A stretch of DNA of 64,000 nt from Anaeramoeba flamelloides (GCA_027625915.1 JANTQA010000063.1:806001-870000), one strand, 5' to 3'; counted from the stretch's first letter, positions 12,001 to 22,574 are shown. Made by a program: numbers and translations. Notes: generated by a model from the letters alone, not told the origin.

Positions 12001-14000
12001 ATGAAAATTAAAAAACTAAAAGATGAAAAAATGATTTTCATATTTTTACAAAAATGAAAATTATTTCCAAATTGAATGAAATTATTGTTATTATGATTCT
12101 TTGAACTATTTTAACTGTGTTGAAATTTTTCAATTTAAGTTTAATTTCGAATAATTACAGACCATTTAAAAATGGGAAAAAACTATTTAGAAAATATTTT
12201 TTTAATCATGATTTTAAACAATAAAATATTTTGTATAAAAGTATATTTATGTTTTTTGATTCTCAAATAATTTGATTTAGATTTTTTTAAAACATTATTA
12301 AAAGTCATATTTGAAAAAAAGTGTTAAAAGTTTTTGAATATTTCTAAAATTATTATTAGGCAAAAATTAATGAAAATTTTAACTAAATTGCAACTTTTTT
12401 GCATGCTAAAAACAGTTAAAAGAAATACAATACTACACTTTTGATTTAAATTTGGAAATAATTTTGATTTTTTTAAAATAAAAGTATCATTTTTTCATTT
12501 TTTTATTTTCATTTTGTTTTTCAAATTACATAATAAACCCAAAGCCAAAATTTTTTATCTTAGAAAACTCAATTGAGTAAATTCTTCTAATTACTATTTC
12601 TAGGAACTAGTTTCTAATTACTATTTCTAGGCACTATCTGTCTTGACACTCTTTGAATTAGAAGGCACACATCTATTCATTTTAAAGTTCTCTCCATAAA
12701 CAGATTAAATGTTTCTTTCATTTAACCCGAACAACAAAATAAATTCTTCATATTTTTGATATATTTTTGGGGTGGCTGGAAATTCTAAAGTTGTTAGAAT
12801 ATTTCAAAATTGAAAAAAGATAATAAGAAAGTGAAATTTTAACCCAATTTCAATTCCAAATACCAGAGAGAGTAAGAAAAAGTTTTCATTATATTATCTA
12901 ATATTTTAAAAGTATTAAACAATACCTATGTAAAGAACTGTTGTTTAACTTGAGAACCATAATCAACAGTTTTTTTTGTGAGCAATGTTTTTTTGTCCCT
13001 TCAGATGTTATTGTTTTTGTTTGTTTAATTCTTTCAGTCAAAAACAAAAGTAATAAAAAAATAAAAAAAAAATACAAAAAAAAAATACAAAAAGAAAACA
13101 ATTAAAAATAAGATAAACAAACCTTAAGAATAACTTTTCTAATTGGTGTGGAGATTTTTAAATCATACAATCCAACACTTCTATCGGATCCTGCAGTTGC
13201 AAAAACGTTCTTTTGAACGGGGCTAAATTTGATAGCCGAGGAAGTTTCTGTTGTCCCAAAAGTCAATTTTTGGAAGGGCTTTGATCTTTTATGATCCCAG
13301 ACTTGGACTGTGTCACCAGAAGTAACAAAAGTGTGTCTGCTCCAATGATGATCGATTCCACGAAGAGTCTCTTCGCTAATAAATGTTGAGACGGGCTTTT
13401 TTTTCTTTTGGTACTCGCTATTTACATTTGATCGTAAATCGCTGAATCTCCATTGCTTAATAGTTTGATCATCAGAACAACTAAAAAAAAAATTCCCATT
13501 TGGCTTTGAAATTGTAATCCCCCGAATGAATTGGTTGTGCGCTTGAACACTCGCCACTGTTTTTCTTCTCATTAAATCCCAAACTCTTATCTCTTTGTTA
13601 AATTTTTGGTTCCATACAAGAAAAGTTTTGAACAAAAAAGAATTTTTGATTACGTGATTGTGAAAAGTTTGTTTTTTTTTTTTTTTAGATCTGTTTATTT
13701 GACGAAAATTGAATTAATTTATATACCTCCATCAGCACTTGCAGAAACAACTCTAGAAAGATATTTAGGATGCCTTTCAAGGCAATAAATTCCATCTATG
13801 TGACCAGTCATAGCTGTTAAAAATGGTTTTGCAAAAATTCGATCCATTTTGACTGAATTTAATGCTCTTTTGTATTCCCTTGCTTGTTCAAATGGGTGTG
13901 ATTCTGGGTTTGGGTTTCGGTGGACAATGTTAATGTCTCTGTTTGTCGATCTTACATATTTTTTTCTTCTTCTTGAAATGATTTTGATTTCGGTATCCAT
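6048..14000 (-). CDS. DCAF13: DCAF13 / Sof1, WD40 ribosome-biogenesis factor, three exons
   Basis: Sof1/DCAF13 is a WD40 protein of the nucleolar small-subunit processome, needed for 18S pre-rRNA maturation, and in animals also a CUL4 substrate receptor. The exons, in transcript order, are 14000-13727, 13592-13123 and 6668-6048. They join in frame to 454 codons, close to the ~445 of the human protein. The first junction (…GATGGAG, then AGATAAGAG) restores DGEIRVW. The second restores KVILKNQTNAISWNPMEAF, colinear with human KVILDMRTNTICWNPMEAF. Other signatures are FAKPFLTAMTGHIDG, GIDHHW, DVDYSPTGREFVTASYD and MNIRLWK. The C-terminal Sof1 segment is also present (REKNAIKYRESLKKRYG…RISKHRHLPR). 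The introns are 134 bp and 6454 bp. The donors GTATAT and GTTTGT and the AG acceptors are ordinary. The start at 14000 matches the family N-terminus. The gene looks intact. Confidence 0.93.
6806..7394. mobile_element. Inverted-repeat element (family E), intact copy
   Basis: The left end TAAGCTATTTCCAATAAAGT and the complement of the right end, TAAGGTATTTCCAAAAAAGT, are near-identical. The terminal inverted repeats reach about 35-40 bp with GGGCAAATTTATTTT / TGGCATTTTATTTTA. The body of 589 bp has no convincing gene. It is colinear with three blocks at 1621-3577. It sits just inside the 3' end of the large DCAF13 intron. The flanking sequence is TATA-rich, so a TA-type target site is likely but cannot be proved. 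Confidence 0.65.
8652..9055. mobile_element. Fold-back repeat inserted in the LINE 3' UTR
   Basis: The block is made of repeated CCGTTAGGTTTTTTTGAGTT units in both orientations. A long palindrome spans roughly 8830-9040: TGTGAAGTGTTATAGG is answered by CCTAGAACACTTCACA. Comparison with 25490-25885, where the flanking LINE sequence is continuous (ATTATCCACATCCTGGAACA), shows that this stretch is an insertion. It could be a fold-back DNA element or an amplified hairpin. I see no coding content. Confidence 0.55.
10100..10560. repeat. Second CGTTAGG-type modular repeat block
   Basis: This block has the same building blocks as the one at 8652-9055, mostly in the opposite orientation (AAAAAACCTAACGAAAAT, CAAGAAAACCTAACGGCG, AAAATCTAACGACA). 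Runs such as AAATAAAAAGAAAATTT lie between the units. It separates the two groups of LINE reverse-transcriptase fragments. The units are diverged and the boundaries are approximate. Confidence 0.45.
11597..12780. repeat. Inverted pair of family J repeat
   Basis: 11597-12100 reads, on the minus strand, like 56957-57473: it shares the GATCGATCAATAATT core, GAAAATCATTTTTTCATC, and the end TTTTGGTGTGT…GGGGTTTA. About 12390-12780 reads, on the plus strand, like 55350-56030: it shares ACAATACTACA, ACTCTTTGAAT and the ACAGATTA…ATCTAACCC stretch. The two halves therefore face each other across about 300 bp. No protein-coding content is seen. Confidence 0.45.
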
Positions 14001-15143
14001 AATTCTGATAAAAGTGACAAAAAATGAAATTGTTTCTGTTGAGAATCACTTTTTCCACTTTGTGATTTTCAATGGTATTTGTTGTTGAATAATTTTAATA
14101 CAATTACAAGCTTGATCATTTTATTATGTATTTTTTACAGAATGTACCAAAAAAAAAATACGAAAAATTCAGATCAAAGTTTTTTAAATTTTGTTTTCTT
14201 TTTAACTTATGGTATTCTTTTTACCTGTTTTAAAGAAAGAATTTGGGTGGTTTAAATTACATTAAAAATTGTAAATAACTGTTGTGGAGAAAAAGTGAAG
14301 CACGGTTTTTAATTGGGAACCTTACTGAAAATGAAAAGTAAGATCAATGAAAAAAAGAATAAATAAATAAAGACAAAATGAAGTATTCGCCACAATAACA
14401 GTTTTTTAAATACTGTCGTTTAGTATGGGCTTTTTTTTGATTGATCAATTATTAAAAATTTGTTCAAAAAATTGACTATTTTTGAGATCTCCAAAACCAC
14501 ACCCACAATTTCGATAAATCAAGTAGATTTAAATTGTATTTGTTGGGTTGATTAAAAATAATATAATGGGTTATTATTTGAAGTTAATTGGTTTCTTCTT
14601 TTTATTGATTTTACTTTTCATTTTCAGTAATGTTCCCAATTAAAAACCGTGTTTCACTTTTTTTCCAGTTTCACTTTTTTTCCACAACAGTAACTTGATT
14701 TTCGAAATATTCTTCGAAACGAAATGTTTTGAAAAAGTAGAGTTAACAGCGTTTTGAAAAAAAGGAAATGGTAGGTATAAGTAAAATTTTAACTTTTTTG
14801 AATATATTATTTGTTTCTATCAATTTTATCGAATTATTATCAAAATTGATTACTTTTTGAGACAGAACTAAAAAAAATACAATTATGTTACCAAATAAAA
14901 TATGAAATGTCTTTTTTTAATATTTTAATCATTGGAATACATTTTTATCAACTATCTTTCAGAATAATTGTCACATTAAAAATCAAATTTTTAAATAAAA
15001 ATATTTTTAATAATTAAAGTTATCTATTATAATATAAAAATTTAGATTTTAATATTCAATACTATACTCAAGAGATATTTATTTTTTGTCTAAAAATAAA
15101 AGAAAGAAAAATTAAAAAAAACTGTTAAAAACAATTGGGCTTT
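14001..15143. other. Upstream region of DCAF13
   Basis: The 5' flank of DCAF13 runs away from its ATG at 14000. Apart from the MITE at 14279-14690 it is A/T-rich with no reading frame. I see no motif here that recurs upstream of the other genes in the window, beyond A-rich bases before the ATG. Confidence 0.4.
14279..14690. mobile_element. MITE with TAA target duplication (family D1)
   Basis: The ends are CTGTTGTGGA…TCCACAACAG, flanked on both sides by TAA (14276-14278 and 14691-14693). Terminal inverted repeats extend about 70 bp, through AAAGTGAA and the block CACGGTTTTTAATTGGGAAC followed by TTACTGAAAATGAAAAGTA. The right arm carries an extra ~17 bp duplication (two copies of TTTCACTTTTTTTCCA). 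The body is non-coding. A 3-bp TWA duplication with short non-coding bodies is typical of PIF/Harbinger-derived MITEs. That assignment is inference, since no transposase is visible. Confidence 0.75.
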
Positions 15144-15326
15144 TTATTTTGAAAAAAGCATTACATAAAAAATAGAAAATTTAAAAAGGTATAAAAACTC
15201 ATTTATCGATTCTCCTTCCATTTGAATAACTAAATCTAATCTCTTTTTCATATTTGAAACCAAATTTTTCATTAATTCATCTATTACTTCTTTCCAATTT
15301 TTCATTTTCATTTTCCATTTTAACAA
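15144..15326 (-). other. Short coding-like fragment, unrecognised
   Basis: A 60-codon frame reads MKMKNWKEVIDELMKNLVSN and continues amphipathically through KKRLDLVIQMEGESINEF before turning hydrophobic. The first ~45 residues look more protein-like than the surrounding A/T noise, and a TTTTTTCAACAG acceptor-like site precedes it on the minus strand. I recognise no family. It may be an orphan exon, a decayed gene or chance. Confidence 0.2.
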
Positions 15327-15751
15327 AACACTGTTGAAAAAATAAAAAAGAGAAAAAACGATTTATTTGCTAACTTTTCATTGTGAGAGGGAAAACTTCA
15401 AAATGATACCAAAGCAATTCATTATTCAAATGTAAGGTGGGCCATTTATTATGAAATTTAGTTTATGTTTACGTTTAATTTTTTATAATAAAAAAAACAA
15501 ATTATAAGTAAAATAATCTATTTCTTAATTTTTTTGTAAAGATTTATAATTTTTCAAACAGCACATGAACTTTTTCTGGTATCACAATAAGGGAGGAAAT
15601 GTTTCAACATATTTCTTGTTTTAACAACAAAAGAGATCAATTAAGAATAAACCCCATTTCACTCAAAGTGTTCTAGAAAAAAATAAAAAATCATTTTTTT
15701 TTTAAAATATACCAACATATGTATGTTTGGGAATAAGAGAAATTATATGGA

Positions 15752-16249
15752 GCAGTGAAAAAAAAAAAACGGGCTTGAAAATAATCCCTGGCAAGCTTTT
15801 TAATTGTGAATATTAGCAAAATTGTTGTCTAATTTCTTTTATTTAAAAATAAAAACCTTATTATAAATAACCAATTTTTTAATAGCCAAGTAATAAACCT
15901 ACACATAGTTCATCAAAGTGGGATGTCTCTAGAATACTCAATTATTAGTTTGATAGTATACGTAGATCTATCTTTTTTTGAAAAAAAAACAAGTTTTCTA
16001 GAGATTTACTAGAGTTTGAAAAATGATAATAATTTATACTTGTTTTTTGATTGATTGAATGGTGTTTGGAACAAGTGTAATTTAATTAATACTCATTCGA
16101 ATTAGTAACTGGGTTATAAATATAAAAAGTTTGATTCTTAAAAAAAGGATTTGATTGAAAATAAAAGAAATTAGACAACAATTTTCCTAATATTCACAAT
16201 TAACAATCTTATGAGGGATTATTTACATACCCATTATTTTTTTCACTAC
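15752..16249. mobile_element. MITE of the D superfamily (D3)
   Basis: The left end GCAGTGAAAAAAA and the complement of the right end, GTAGTGAAAAAAA, are followed by matching arms of about 85 bp that include AAATAATCCCT, TTAATTGTGAATATTAG and AAAATTGTTGTCTAATTTCT. The ~500 bp body contains CATTCAATCAATCAAAAAAC (reverse strand), which also occurs in a decayed copy at 39480-39979. The TTTTTAATTGxGAAxATTA block is shared with D1 and D2, linking three otherwise different elements. Confidence 0.65.
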
Positions 16250-16570
16250 ATTATTTCAGATTAGAGTTGATATTTATAGAAGAAATAAACAAAAGCACTT
16301 GAAATTTTAGAAAAAAAATAATGTTAAAAAAATATTTTGGGACTTTCATATCAATGCTTCGCTGCAAAATTTCTCAATTTCTTTCGAAAATTGAAATTGT
16401 TGACAATGATATTTCTGAAAAATAAATATATTATTTTTAAAAATAAATTTCTGGTCTTCAATTTTTTCAAAGTTAATTAAGGTTTTCGAGCATTTTTTTT
16501 TTTTTTCAAATTGACTATACTGTGAAATAAATTTGCAAAAAGAAAAAAAAATGAAAAAACATTTGAATAA

Positions 16571-16771
16571 TACAGTCAGTTTCACTTTTAAGGCACAAAC
16601 TTTCAACGAAATTTAAGGCACAAAAAAATCTCAAATTAAGGCACAAAATTTGTAATTTATTTTTTTACAATTTATTTTTACTAGAATTTGAATTTTGTGC
16701 TTTAATTTGATATTTTTCTTGTGCCTTAAATTTCGTTGAAAGTTTGTGCCTTAAAAGTGAAACTGACTGTA
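16571..16771. mobile_element. ~200 bp palindromic MITE with TA flanks (family B), copy 1
   Basis: TACAGTCAGTTTCACTTTTA at the left is answered by TAAAAGTGAAACTGACTGTA at the right. The arms run about 80 bp (CACAAACTTTCAACGAAATT…) around a ~40 bp A/T spacer, so nearly the whole element is one hairpin. The TA on each side fits a Tc1/mariner-type insertion. Two more copies are at 27053-27249 and 39981-40181, with different spacers. Confidence 0.8.
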
Positions 16772-17679
16772 TTTAAAAAACGATCAGATCGAAAAATTGA
16801 AAATTTATTTTGAGAAGAATATCGAATAAAACTTGGAGAATTTGCTTTATGTTATTAATTAAATGGTGATCATTTAACTGAATCGTGGTTTGTAATAATA
16901 ATTTTTGGGGGGTATAAAATAGTAATTGACAATAAAAAATTATTCATTAACAATGAAAGCAATAAAAATACTTAACCATTCTATTCTTTTATTAAATTGG
17001 AAATTTTGCGATTTAAAACGACCTTTTTTCATATTTTAACATTTCTCTTGGAAAATCTTTAAAAATGTTTATTATTGTGGGAAAATTCAGAAATTTATTA
17101 AAAAAACTGGAAAAATTAAGAAATGAATTTTTGAACATGTGTTGCAGAGTCTGTAATGTAAAAAAAAATATATTTCAAATTGAAAAAACTTTTTTAGAAT
17201 TTTTTAGGGGTATTAAATACAAACTAAGGCCCAATCAACAAGTGGTCTATGATATATTTTGAAAAATAAAAAATGAAAAACTTGAACATTTTTTGAAAAA
17301 AAAAAAAAAACGAAGAGTAAGATCAAATGTTCAATTTAAATTTTTGTGAATTCTAATTTTTAAAACAAAGGTTTTAGTTTTTAAGTGGACTATTTAGTGC
17401 TTTTTTGAGATCGTATTAATTTTTTGTTTCCTTTTTTTTTTTTATTTCCCAGATGAGTTATTATTACAGAAAGGATTTTAAAGTGTTGGCCCTTTACTTT
17501 GCCAAATATATATTCTTCTAAAAAAACATTCGATTTAAATTAAATATATTTGATTGTGTATTGATTGAAAATAATTTGTTTTAAAATTCGTGAAATTTAA
17601 GCATTTGTAAATAGAAAATAATTAAAGAATATTTTTTTTTTTTTTCAATTTGAAAAGGCTAATTTTTATTATTTTTTTA
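16772..17679. other. Intergenic, short helicase-like scrap only
   Basis: Mostly A/T-rich DNA. A 65-codon frame at 17065-17262 ends KYKLRPNQQVVYDIF. Its last part faintly resembles an LRPNQ-type helicase entry motif, but nothing around it supports a gene. Confidence 0.3.
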
Positions 17680-17900
17680 TTGAGAGCAATGTGTAATTAA
17701 AGAATATTTATAACAAAAAAAAGATAAAGAAAGAGAGGGGAAGAAGAAAAATATAATAATATTATAATAAAAAATATTAATATAATTTGCCTTACTATAT
17801 AAAAATTATATATTTTCATAATTTTACCTGATTGGGGCAAAAGTCCAAAAAAATTTCATAAATAAGAAATAAAAAATTACACAATCTGTAATTAATAAAT
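17680..17900 (-). mobile_element. LINE 3'-end fragment, diverged
   Basis: On the plus strand this reads TTTTTATTGAGAGCAATGTG…AGAGGGGAAGAAGAAAAATA…AAAATTACACAATCTGTAATTAA. These words have counterparts, in the same order, in the 3' ends at 8505-9180 (TTATTGTGAGAAAGGAG…AGAAGAAGAAAAATAA…CACAATCTGTGATTAA) and 25490-25700. It is more diverged than those and only a 3' stub. Confidence 0.4.
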
Positions 17901-18234
17901 AGTATTCCTCTGTCATTTGTTTTTTTTTTTCTGTTCAAAAGGATTGAGTAAAATCAATTTTCCAGAAAATTATTTAAATTTAAAATAATCTAGACACAAA
18001 ATTTAAGAGATGGGAATTATTTTGTTTTGATATTAGGATTTTTTTATTGAGATCCTTCGATTTTTTTTTGTTTTTTTTTTTTATTATTTTTCATCAAAAG
18101 AAGTAGAATCACATTAATATTTTTAGTGTAAATCCATTCGTTGGGTATGGGGCAAATATATGATGCCTAACAATACCCTTAATATTTTTAATTCCAAGAT
18201 ATAAAAATTAATGGATAAAATAAATGATCAATCT

Positions 18235-18610
18235 TTTTTGATCTTTTTCGATTCAAATTTGGAATTATATTCCTTTCCTATTTAAAATGAGATTGAATTT
18301 AAAAAATATAATTTGTATTTCTATGCTAACTGAAATTATTAAAAGTGAGATTTCCTAAAAATAAAAATGTATGGCAAATTTTACTTTTTATTTTTCAATT
18401 CAAAATAACATACAAAAAAAGGATCTAATCTTTTCACTGAAAATTAATTGATAAAAAATAAACTCTTTTCAAAATGGTAGTATATTTCTCTAAAGTTGGT
18501 AAAGGCGTTGATATATCAGGTTAAATTATATCATTGTTTGAAAAAGATCTATATTACCTTTGGGGAAAAATAATAATAAGAGTTACTAATCACTTTTAAT
18601 AGAACGATAT
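18235..18610 (+). repeat. Dispersed repeat H, copy 1
   Basis: This stretch aligns with the reverse complement of 63608-64000. Shared words include AAAGTGAGATTTC, CACTGAAAAT, AACTCTTTT, TTTCTCTAAAGTTG and ATTACCTTTGGGGA followed by AATAAGAGTTACTA. It has no coding content, and I could not find terminal repeats. Confidence 0.5.
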
Positions 18611-18994
18611 TTAAAACTTATAGCATTCGATTGCTTTTTACAATACAAAAAAAAAAAAAACATTTAATTGGTTATTAGTTAAAGCGGAATCAAAATATTG
18701 CCATTTTTATTTTTTTTTTTGGATAAACCTTATTTGATCCAAAAAATTTTCGAAATTTTCGTTCATTTCAAGTTAAATTTAAAATTGATTCTGTTGGCCT
18801 CTTGCTGAAGTTTACCCCCAGATGATTTTCAGGGGTATTTATACACTTACCTTTCGTTTTTTGTACTTGGATTCAAAGTGAAGCGGCAACTCAGCAGGTA
18901 CTTTTAAATTTTTGAACATGATCAAGACAAATATCCAATTTGCTGAGTAAAAAAGGTTTTTTTATGAATTAAAAAATCTTGAAAAAAACCTTAA

Positions 18995-19452
18995 CTGTTG
19001 AGAGAAAAATGTTGGACACAGAAAAATGGTTGGACACCATTTTTAATTGGGAACATTACTGAAAGTGAAAATCAAATCCTATTGATAAATAGGTGAATTT
19101 TATATAAATCCAGGTTTAAAGCTGTTAAAAGTTCATTAATCTGTGGTTTGTGTAGAATACTCATTTGAATGGTTGAGAACTCAAGTAGATCATGCAATTT
19201 TAACAAAAATCCAAGTTCTAGTAAAGTTTACTATTAATTCTGAAAATGGTAATTTTTAAACTTGATTTAGATTATAAGAGATAAGGTTGTGAAAAAGTAG
19301 AATTACATTAATCGTTATTCTAATAAGTAGATTATTGTTATTTTCTTTAGTTATTTCACAAATGATTGAAATTAAAAATCATTTTTAGTAATTTTCCCAA
19401 TTAAAAATGCTGTCCAACCATTTTTCTGTGTCGAAAATTTTTCTCTCTACAG
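18995..19452. mobile_element. MITE with TAA target duplication (family D2)
   Basis: The left arm CTGTTGAGAGAAAAATGTTG is followed by GACACAGAAAAATGGTTGGACA. The right arm is the inverse, ending CTCTCTACAG, with TAA on both sides (18992-18994 and 19453-19455). Arms of about 80 bp continue through ATTTTTAATTGGGAACATTA and CTGAAAGTGAAAA. The outer 50 bp differ from D1, but the CTGT tips, the TAA duplication and the inner block are the same. The body is non-coding and A/T-rich. Confidence 0.75.
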
Positions 19453-21158
19453 TAAATAGAAAAATTTTTAACGTGATATATTGACTTTTCAAACTTTAAA
19501 TTCAATAATCCATGATTTGGATATAAAAGTAATCTCTACTGTTCATCAAATACTGACAATCCTTAAACTTTTTCAAATTTTAAAGATTAATTCTTGGTAA
19601 TTATTGAGTGTTTTTCTACTCTTATATCCAAATCATGGATTCTTAAATAAAAATTATCTCTAAAGTTCAAAAAAGGTAAAGTCAAATTAAGTCCCTCAAA
19701 ATTTTTGTTTATAAATTATTTTTGAAGATCTGTAGGTTTTTTCATTCAATTTAAGGACTACATTCCCACCCTTGAGGGCCTTGGGTAATTATGTTATTTC
19801 ACTTTAGCTTCTCAAAAAAAATTTTCACATATAAGAAATTGGACAAAAAAAAAAAAAAAACATTTTTTGTCATCTTTAGCTTTTCACGAAGACTATTTTT
19901 CTTTGTTATTCAACGAAAAGGAAAATTAAAAATAACAAAAAAAATAATTGCAAAAAATGTCTTTTGGGGATTATCAAGAGTATTTCAAATTTGAGAACAT
20001 TTCAAACTTGTAAAAGCAAATTTAAAAAATATGTAGAACATCCCAAGAAAATAGTGTGAGTTCTGAAAGTTGAAACGGAAATTCTAAAATATTAAAATCA
20101 AAATTTAGCAAGGATCCAACAAGGTAAAAATTGTGAAAATTGTGAAAATTTCACATTTTTTCTAAAAGAAATTCTCCTTGAACAAATATTACTTGGATTG
20201 CATAACTTGTTCAAGGGCGATTTTATCGATTATTTCACTGTTTTCACCTAAAAACGTAGTCCTTAAGGTTTATTATTTTTGGAAATTAAAATAAAAATTT
20301 TCGTTTATTGATTGGAAAATTATTGTATTTGTTGAAATATTTATTAAACAAAATTAACATTTAGCTTTTCACAAGAAATTTATATGATTTCATCAAAATT
20401 CAAACTATTTTATTCCATAAATTGGTTAGATTATGGAATTACGTTTAAGAATTGCGGACTTTGATGATTTTTTCACTTCTTACTTTGCATTATGTTATTT
20501 TTTAGAAAGATGAATGAAAATTGTGTTACTGTTATTTTTGAATAAATAGTAAGAGAAAAAAAAAAAGTGTGAAGGCAAAAATCAAAAATAGGCGAAAAAA
20601 GAAAACCTACAAAATGTTAAAAGGAGTTTTAAAAGATTTTTTTTTCATTCGAAGAACAGAGTGTCATATTCTTCAAAAAAATTTGTTTATTTTTGTTTGG
20701 GAAAAAGATAATTGGAGATTAAGTGTTAGAAATTAACAAAATCTTCCAAACAAATAAATAAATAAAACAATAAAAGCAACCGCCTGTGGAGACAAAAAAA
20801 AAATTCCACAAGTTTTGGAAAATAACACAAAACAAACAAAAGAAAAAAACAAATGAAAAAAAAAAAAATCAAATGATAATGGTGCATAAAAAATTTTCAA
20901 CATAAAAAAATTAAGAAAAGAATTTTTTCTCAAGTACTCAACCGAAATAAACTCGATTTCAATCTCAAACATTACAATCTTTTCTTAAATAGTGTGACAT
21001 GATCAGGAAATATTACTGTTTTTCTCGGAAATCTAGTTTATTATAAAAATAAAAAGGAAATGTCAATAAAAAAAAAAAAAAAAAAAAAAAAAAAAGAAAA
21101 TGACTAAGATGTCAATTAAAAAAAAGAAATTCAAAACAAATAAAAAATAAAACTTACA
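19453..21158. other. Intergenic, one weak inverted-repeat pair
   Basis: No gene is seen. TTAAGGACTAC at about 19757 and its complement GTAGTCCTTAA at about 20256 are about 500 bp apart and could be the tips of another small element. A triplicated GTGAAAATT stands near 20130-20160. A run of roughly 29 A residues at about 21067-21095 lies 3' of the next gene. Confidence 0.4.
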
Positions 21159-22574
21159 TTAAAAAAATCCTGAGTGTGTGTCATTAAGTTCGTCTTGCTG
21201 AAACAAAACTAAATTTGAATCTGAGTCTTCGAAAATGTCATCAAGGAAAGGAAAAAAGCTATTTCGCGTATTTGTAATAAATTTCATATCAAAATCCTCT
21301 TCATTGTTTTCTAATTGATCTGTATCGAATTTAAAAGATGGGTACCTAATCCCATAATCTTGAATAGGGCTAGTGAACAATTCGAGTGGTTCTTGTAATT
21401 GAATTTGTAATTCTTCTTTTTCTTGTTCTTGTTCTTTAACATCATTTGTTTTTTCTTTTTGTTGCTGGAGATTTGATGGTATTTTATTTTGTTCGTGTCC
21501 TTGTTCTTGTTCTTGTTGTTGTTCGAGTTCTTGTTCTTGTTGTTGTTGTTCTTGTTCTTTTTCTTCCTGTTGTTTATCTTTTACTTGCTGTTTTTGTTGA
21601 AATAAGTGAAACCTTTTACAAAGAACAATTTTTTTTTTGATTATTTTAGTTCTTTTTTGTTTTAATTTGGAAGATGAAAATTTTTTACAAGACACTTGGT
21701 TGAGTCTCTTTTTTTTTAAAGCTCTTTTTTGATGTTTAAGGTAACTTTTTTTAATTTTAGTATTTTTTGGTTTTCTTTTTTTTGGGCTAGTTTGAGAGTC
21801 AATATAGGAAAGGTGACTTTTCTGATTGGTTTTTTTGTGTGGAATTTTTTCGTTGTTTACATCAATATCATAGAAGCAATTACTTTTTTCAGAAAGACTG
21901 TTGTGGCTCCTTTTTCTTGAGGTACTATATTGTTCGTAATTTAAAAATGAACGAGAAGTAGTTGATTTTTTTTTGGTGTTCTTTCCCCTTTTCAGATTTC
22001 TTTTTTTTGAATGGAGTCTGAAAGTTAGAGGTTCGCCACCAAGGAGTTTTTTTTTTTTTTTTTTTTGTTTCTTGGTTTGGAGTTTATGTTTTAGTTGTAA
22101 TTTTTGTTTTTTGTTTTTCTTGAGTTTTTGTTTTTGTTTTTTTTTTGGATTTGATTTCATATTTGTCTTTTTCTTTGGTTCTTTGTGCGTTACATTCATC
22201 TTTTGTCGATTTTCGTTATCGGGCCCAAAGACAAGCCATTCTCTTGAATAGTTGGAAATGTTCTTGAGCAAATAATATTTTTTAAAAAATGTCGCTAATC
22301 CCCTTTCAATGGACTTTTTAGGTTTTGAGCATAATAAAACTAGATCGGTGATACAGTCTCTTCTTATTTCAATCCTTTTCGGCAGTGTTGATTTGTTCTT
22401 ATTTTTTAAATAGTCTTTATTTAAATCATAAGAATTCAAGCCCGTGATGCTACTTGGGCGAATTTTTTGTAATTTTTTTAATCGTTTTCGAAATGAAGTG
22501 ATCCCTTGAAAATCTTTTTTAATGTGTGTAAGATCTTGTGAAAGTAGATCAGGTGAAAAGGAATATTGAGACAT
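21159..22574 (-). CDS. Unrecognised Lys/Gln-rich basic protein, 471 aa
   Basis: I do not recognise the family. Residues 1-130 are the only ordered-looking part (RIEIRRDCITDLVLLCSKPK, then IERGLATFFKKYYLLKNISN and YSREWLVFGP). Residues ~130-330 are strongly basic with many KKxK stretches, likely nuclear-targeting. Residues ~335-400 are Gln/Glu repeats. The C-terminus is acidic with bulky hydrophobics (FPFLDDIFEDSDSNLVLF), a composition common in activation domains. There is no signal peptide or membrane segment. It is a single exon, stop TAA at 21159-21161. A consensus-like GTAAGT begins two bases after the stop, so a 3' UTR intron or an alternative C-terminus is possible. A nuclear regulatory role is inference only. 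Confidence 0.75.
   Translation of the reverse strand: MSQYSFSPDLLSQDLTHIKKDFQGITSFRKRLKKLQKIRPSSITGLNSYDLNKDYLKNKNKSTLPKRIEIRRDCITDLVLLCSKPKKSIERGLATFFKKYYLLKNISNYSREWLVFGPDNENRQKMNVTHKEPKKKTNMKSNPKKKQKQKLKKNKKQKLQLKHKLQTKKQKKKKKKLLGGEPLTFRLHSKKRNLKRGKNTKKKSTTSRSFLNYEQYSTSRKRSHNSLSEKSNCFYDIDVNNEKIPHKKTNQKSHLSYIDSQTSPKKRKPKNTKIKKSYLKHQKRALKKKRLNQVSCKKFSSSKLKQKRTKIIKKKIVLCKRFHLFQQKQQVKDKQQEEKEQEQQQQEQELEQQQEQEQGHEQNKIPSNLQQQKEKTNDVKEQEQEKEELQIQLQEPLELFTSPIQDYGIRYPSFKFDTDQLENNEEDFDMKFITNTRNSFFPFLDDIFEDSDSNLVLFQQDELNDTHSGFF

Larger units (their letters stand above)
6669..13122 (-). other. Giant 6.45 kb intron of DCAF13
   Basis: The second intron runs from a GTTTGT donor to a TCAACAG acceptor and is about five times the length of the mRNA's coding sequence. 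It contains a family E MITE (6806-7394), LINE remnants with their 3' tail (8505-11290), two fold-back inserts, and an inverted pair of family J sequence (11597-12780). The remaining ~1.1 kb after the family E element is plain A/T-rich DNA. The LINE remnants point the same way as the host gene. Confidence 0.8.

Noticed and set aside
17065-17262. Possible helicase fragment ending LRPNQQVVYDIF
   Set aside because: Only about a dozen residues resemble a helicase entry motif, with no ATP-binding site nearby on either strand.
21446-22251. Plus-strand frames rich in Val/Leu and Phe
   Set aside because: They are the antisense of the Gln/Glu and Lys tracts of the 471-aa protein.
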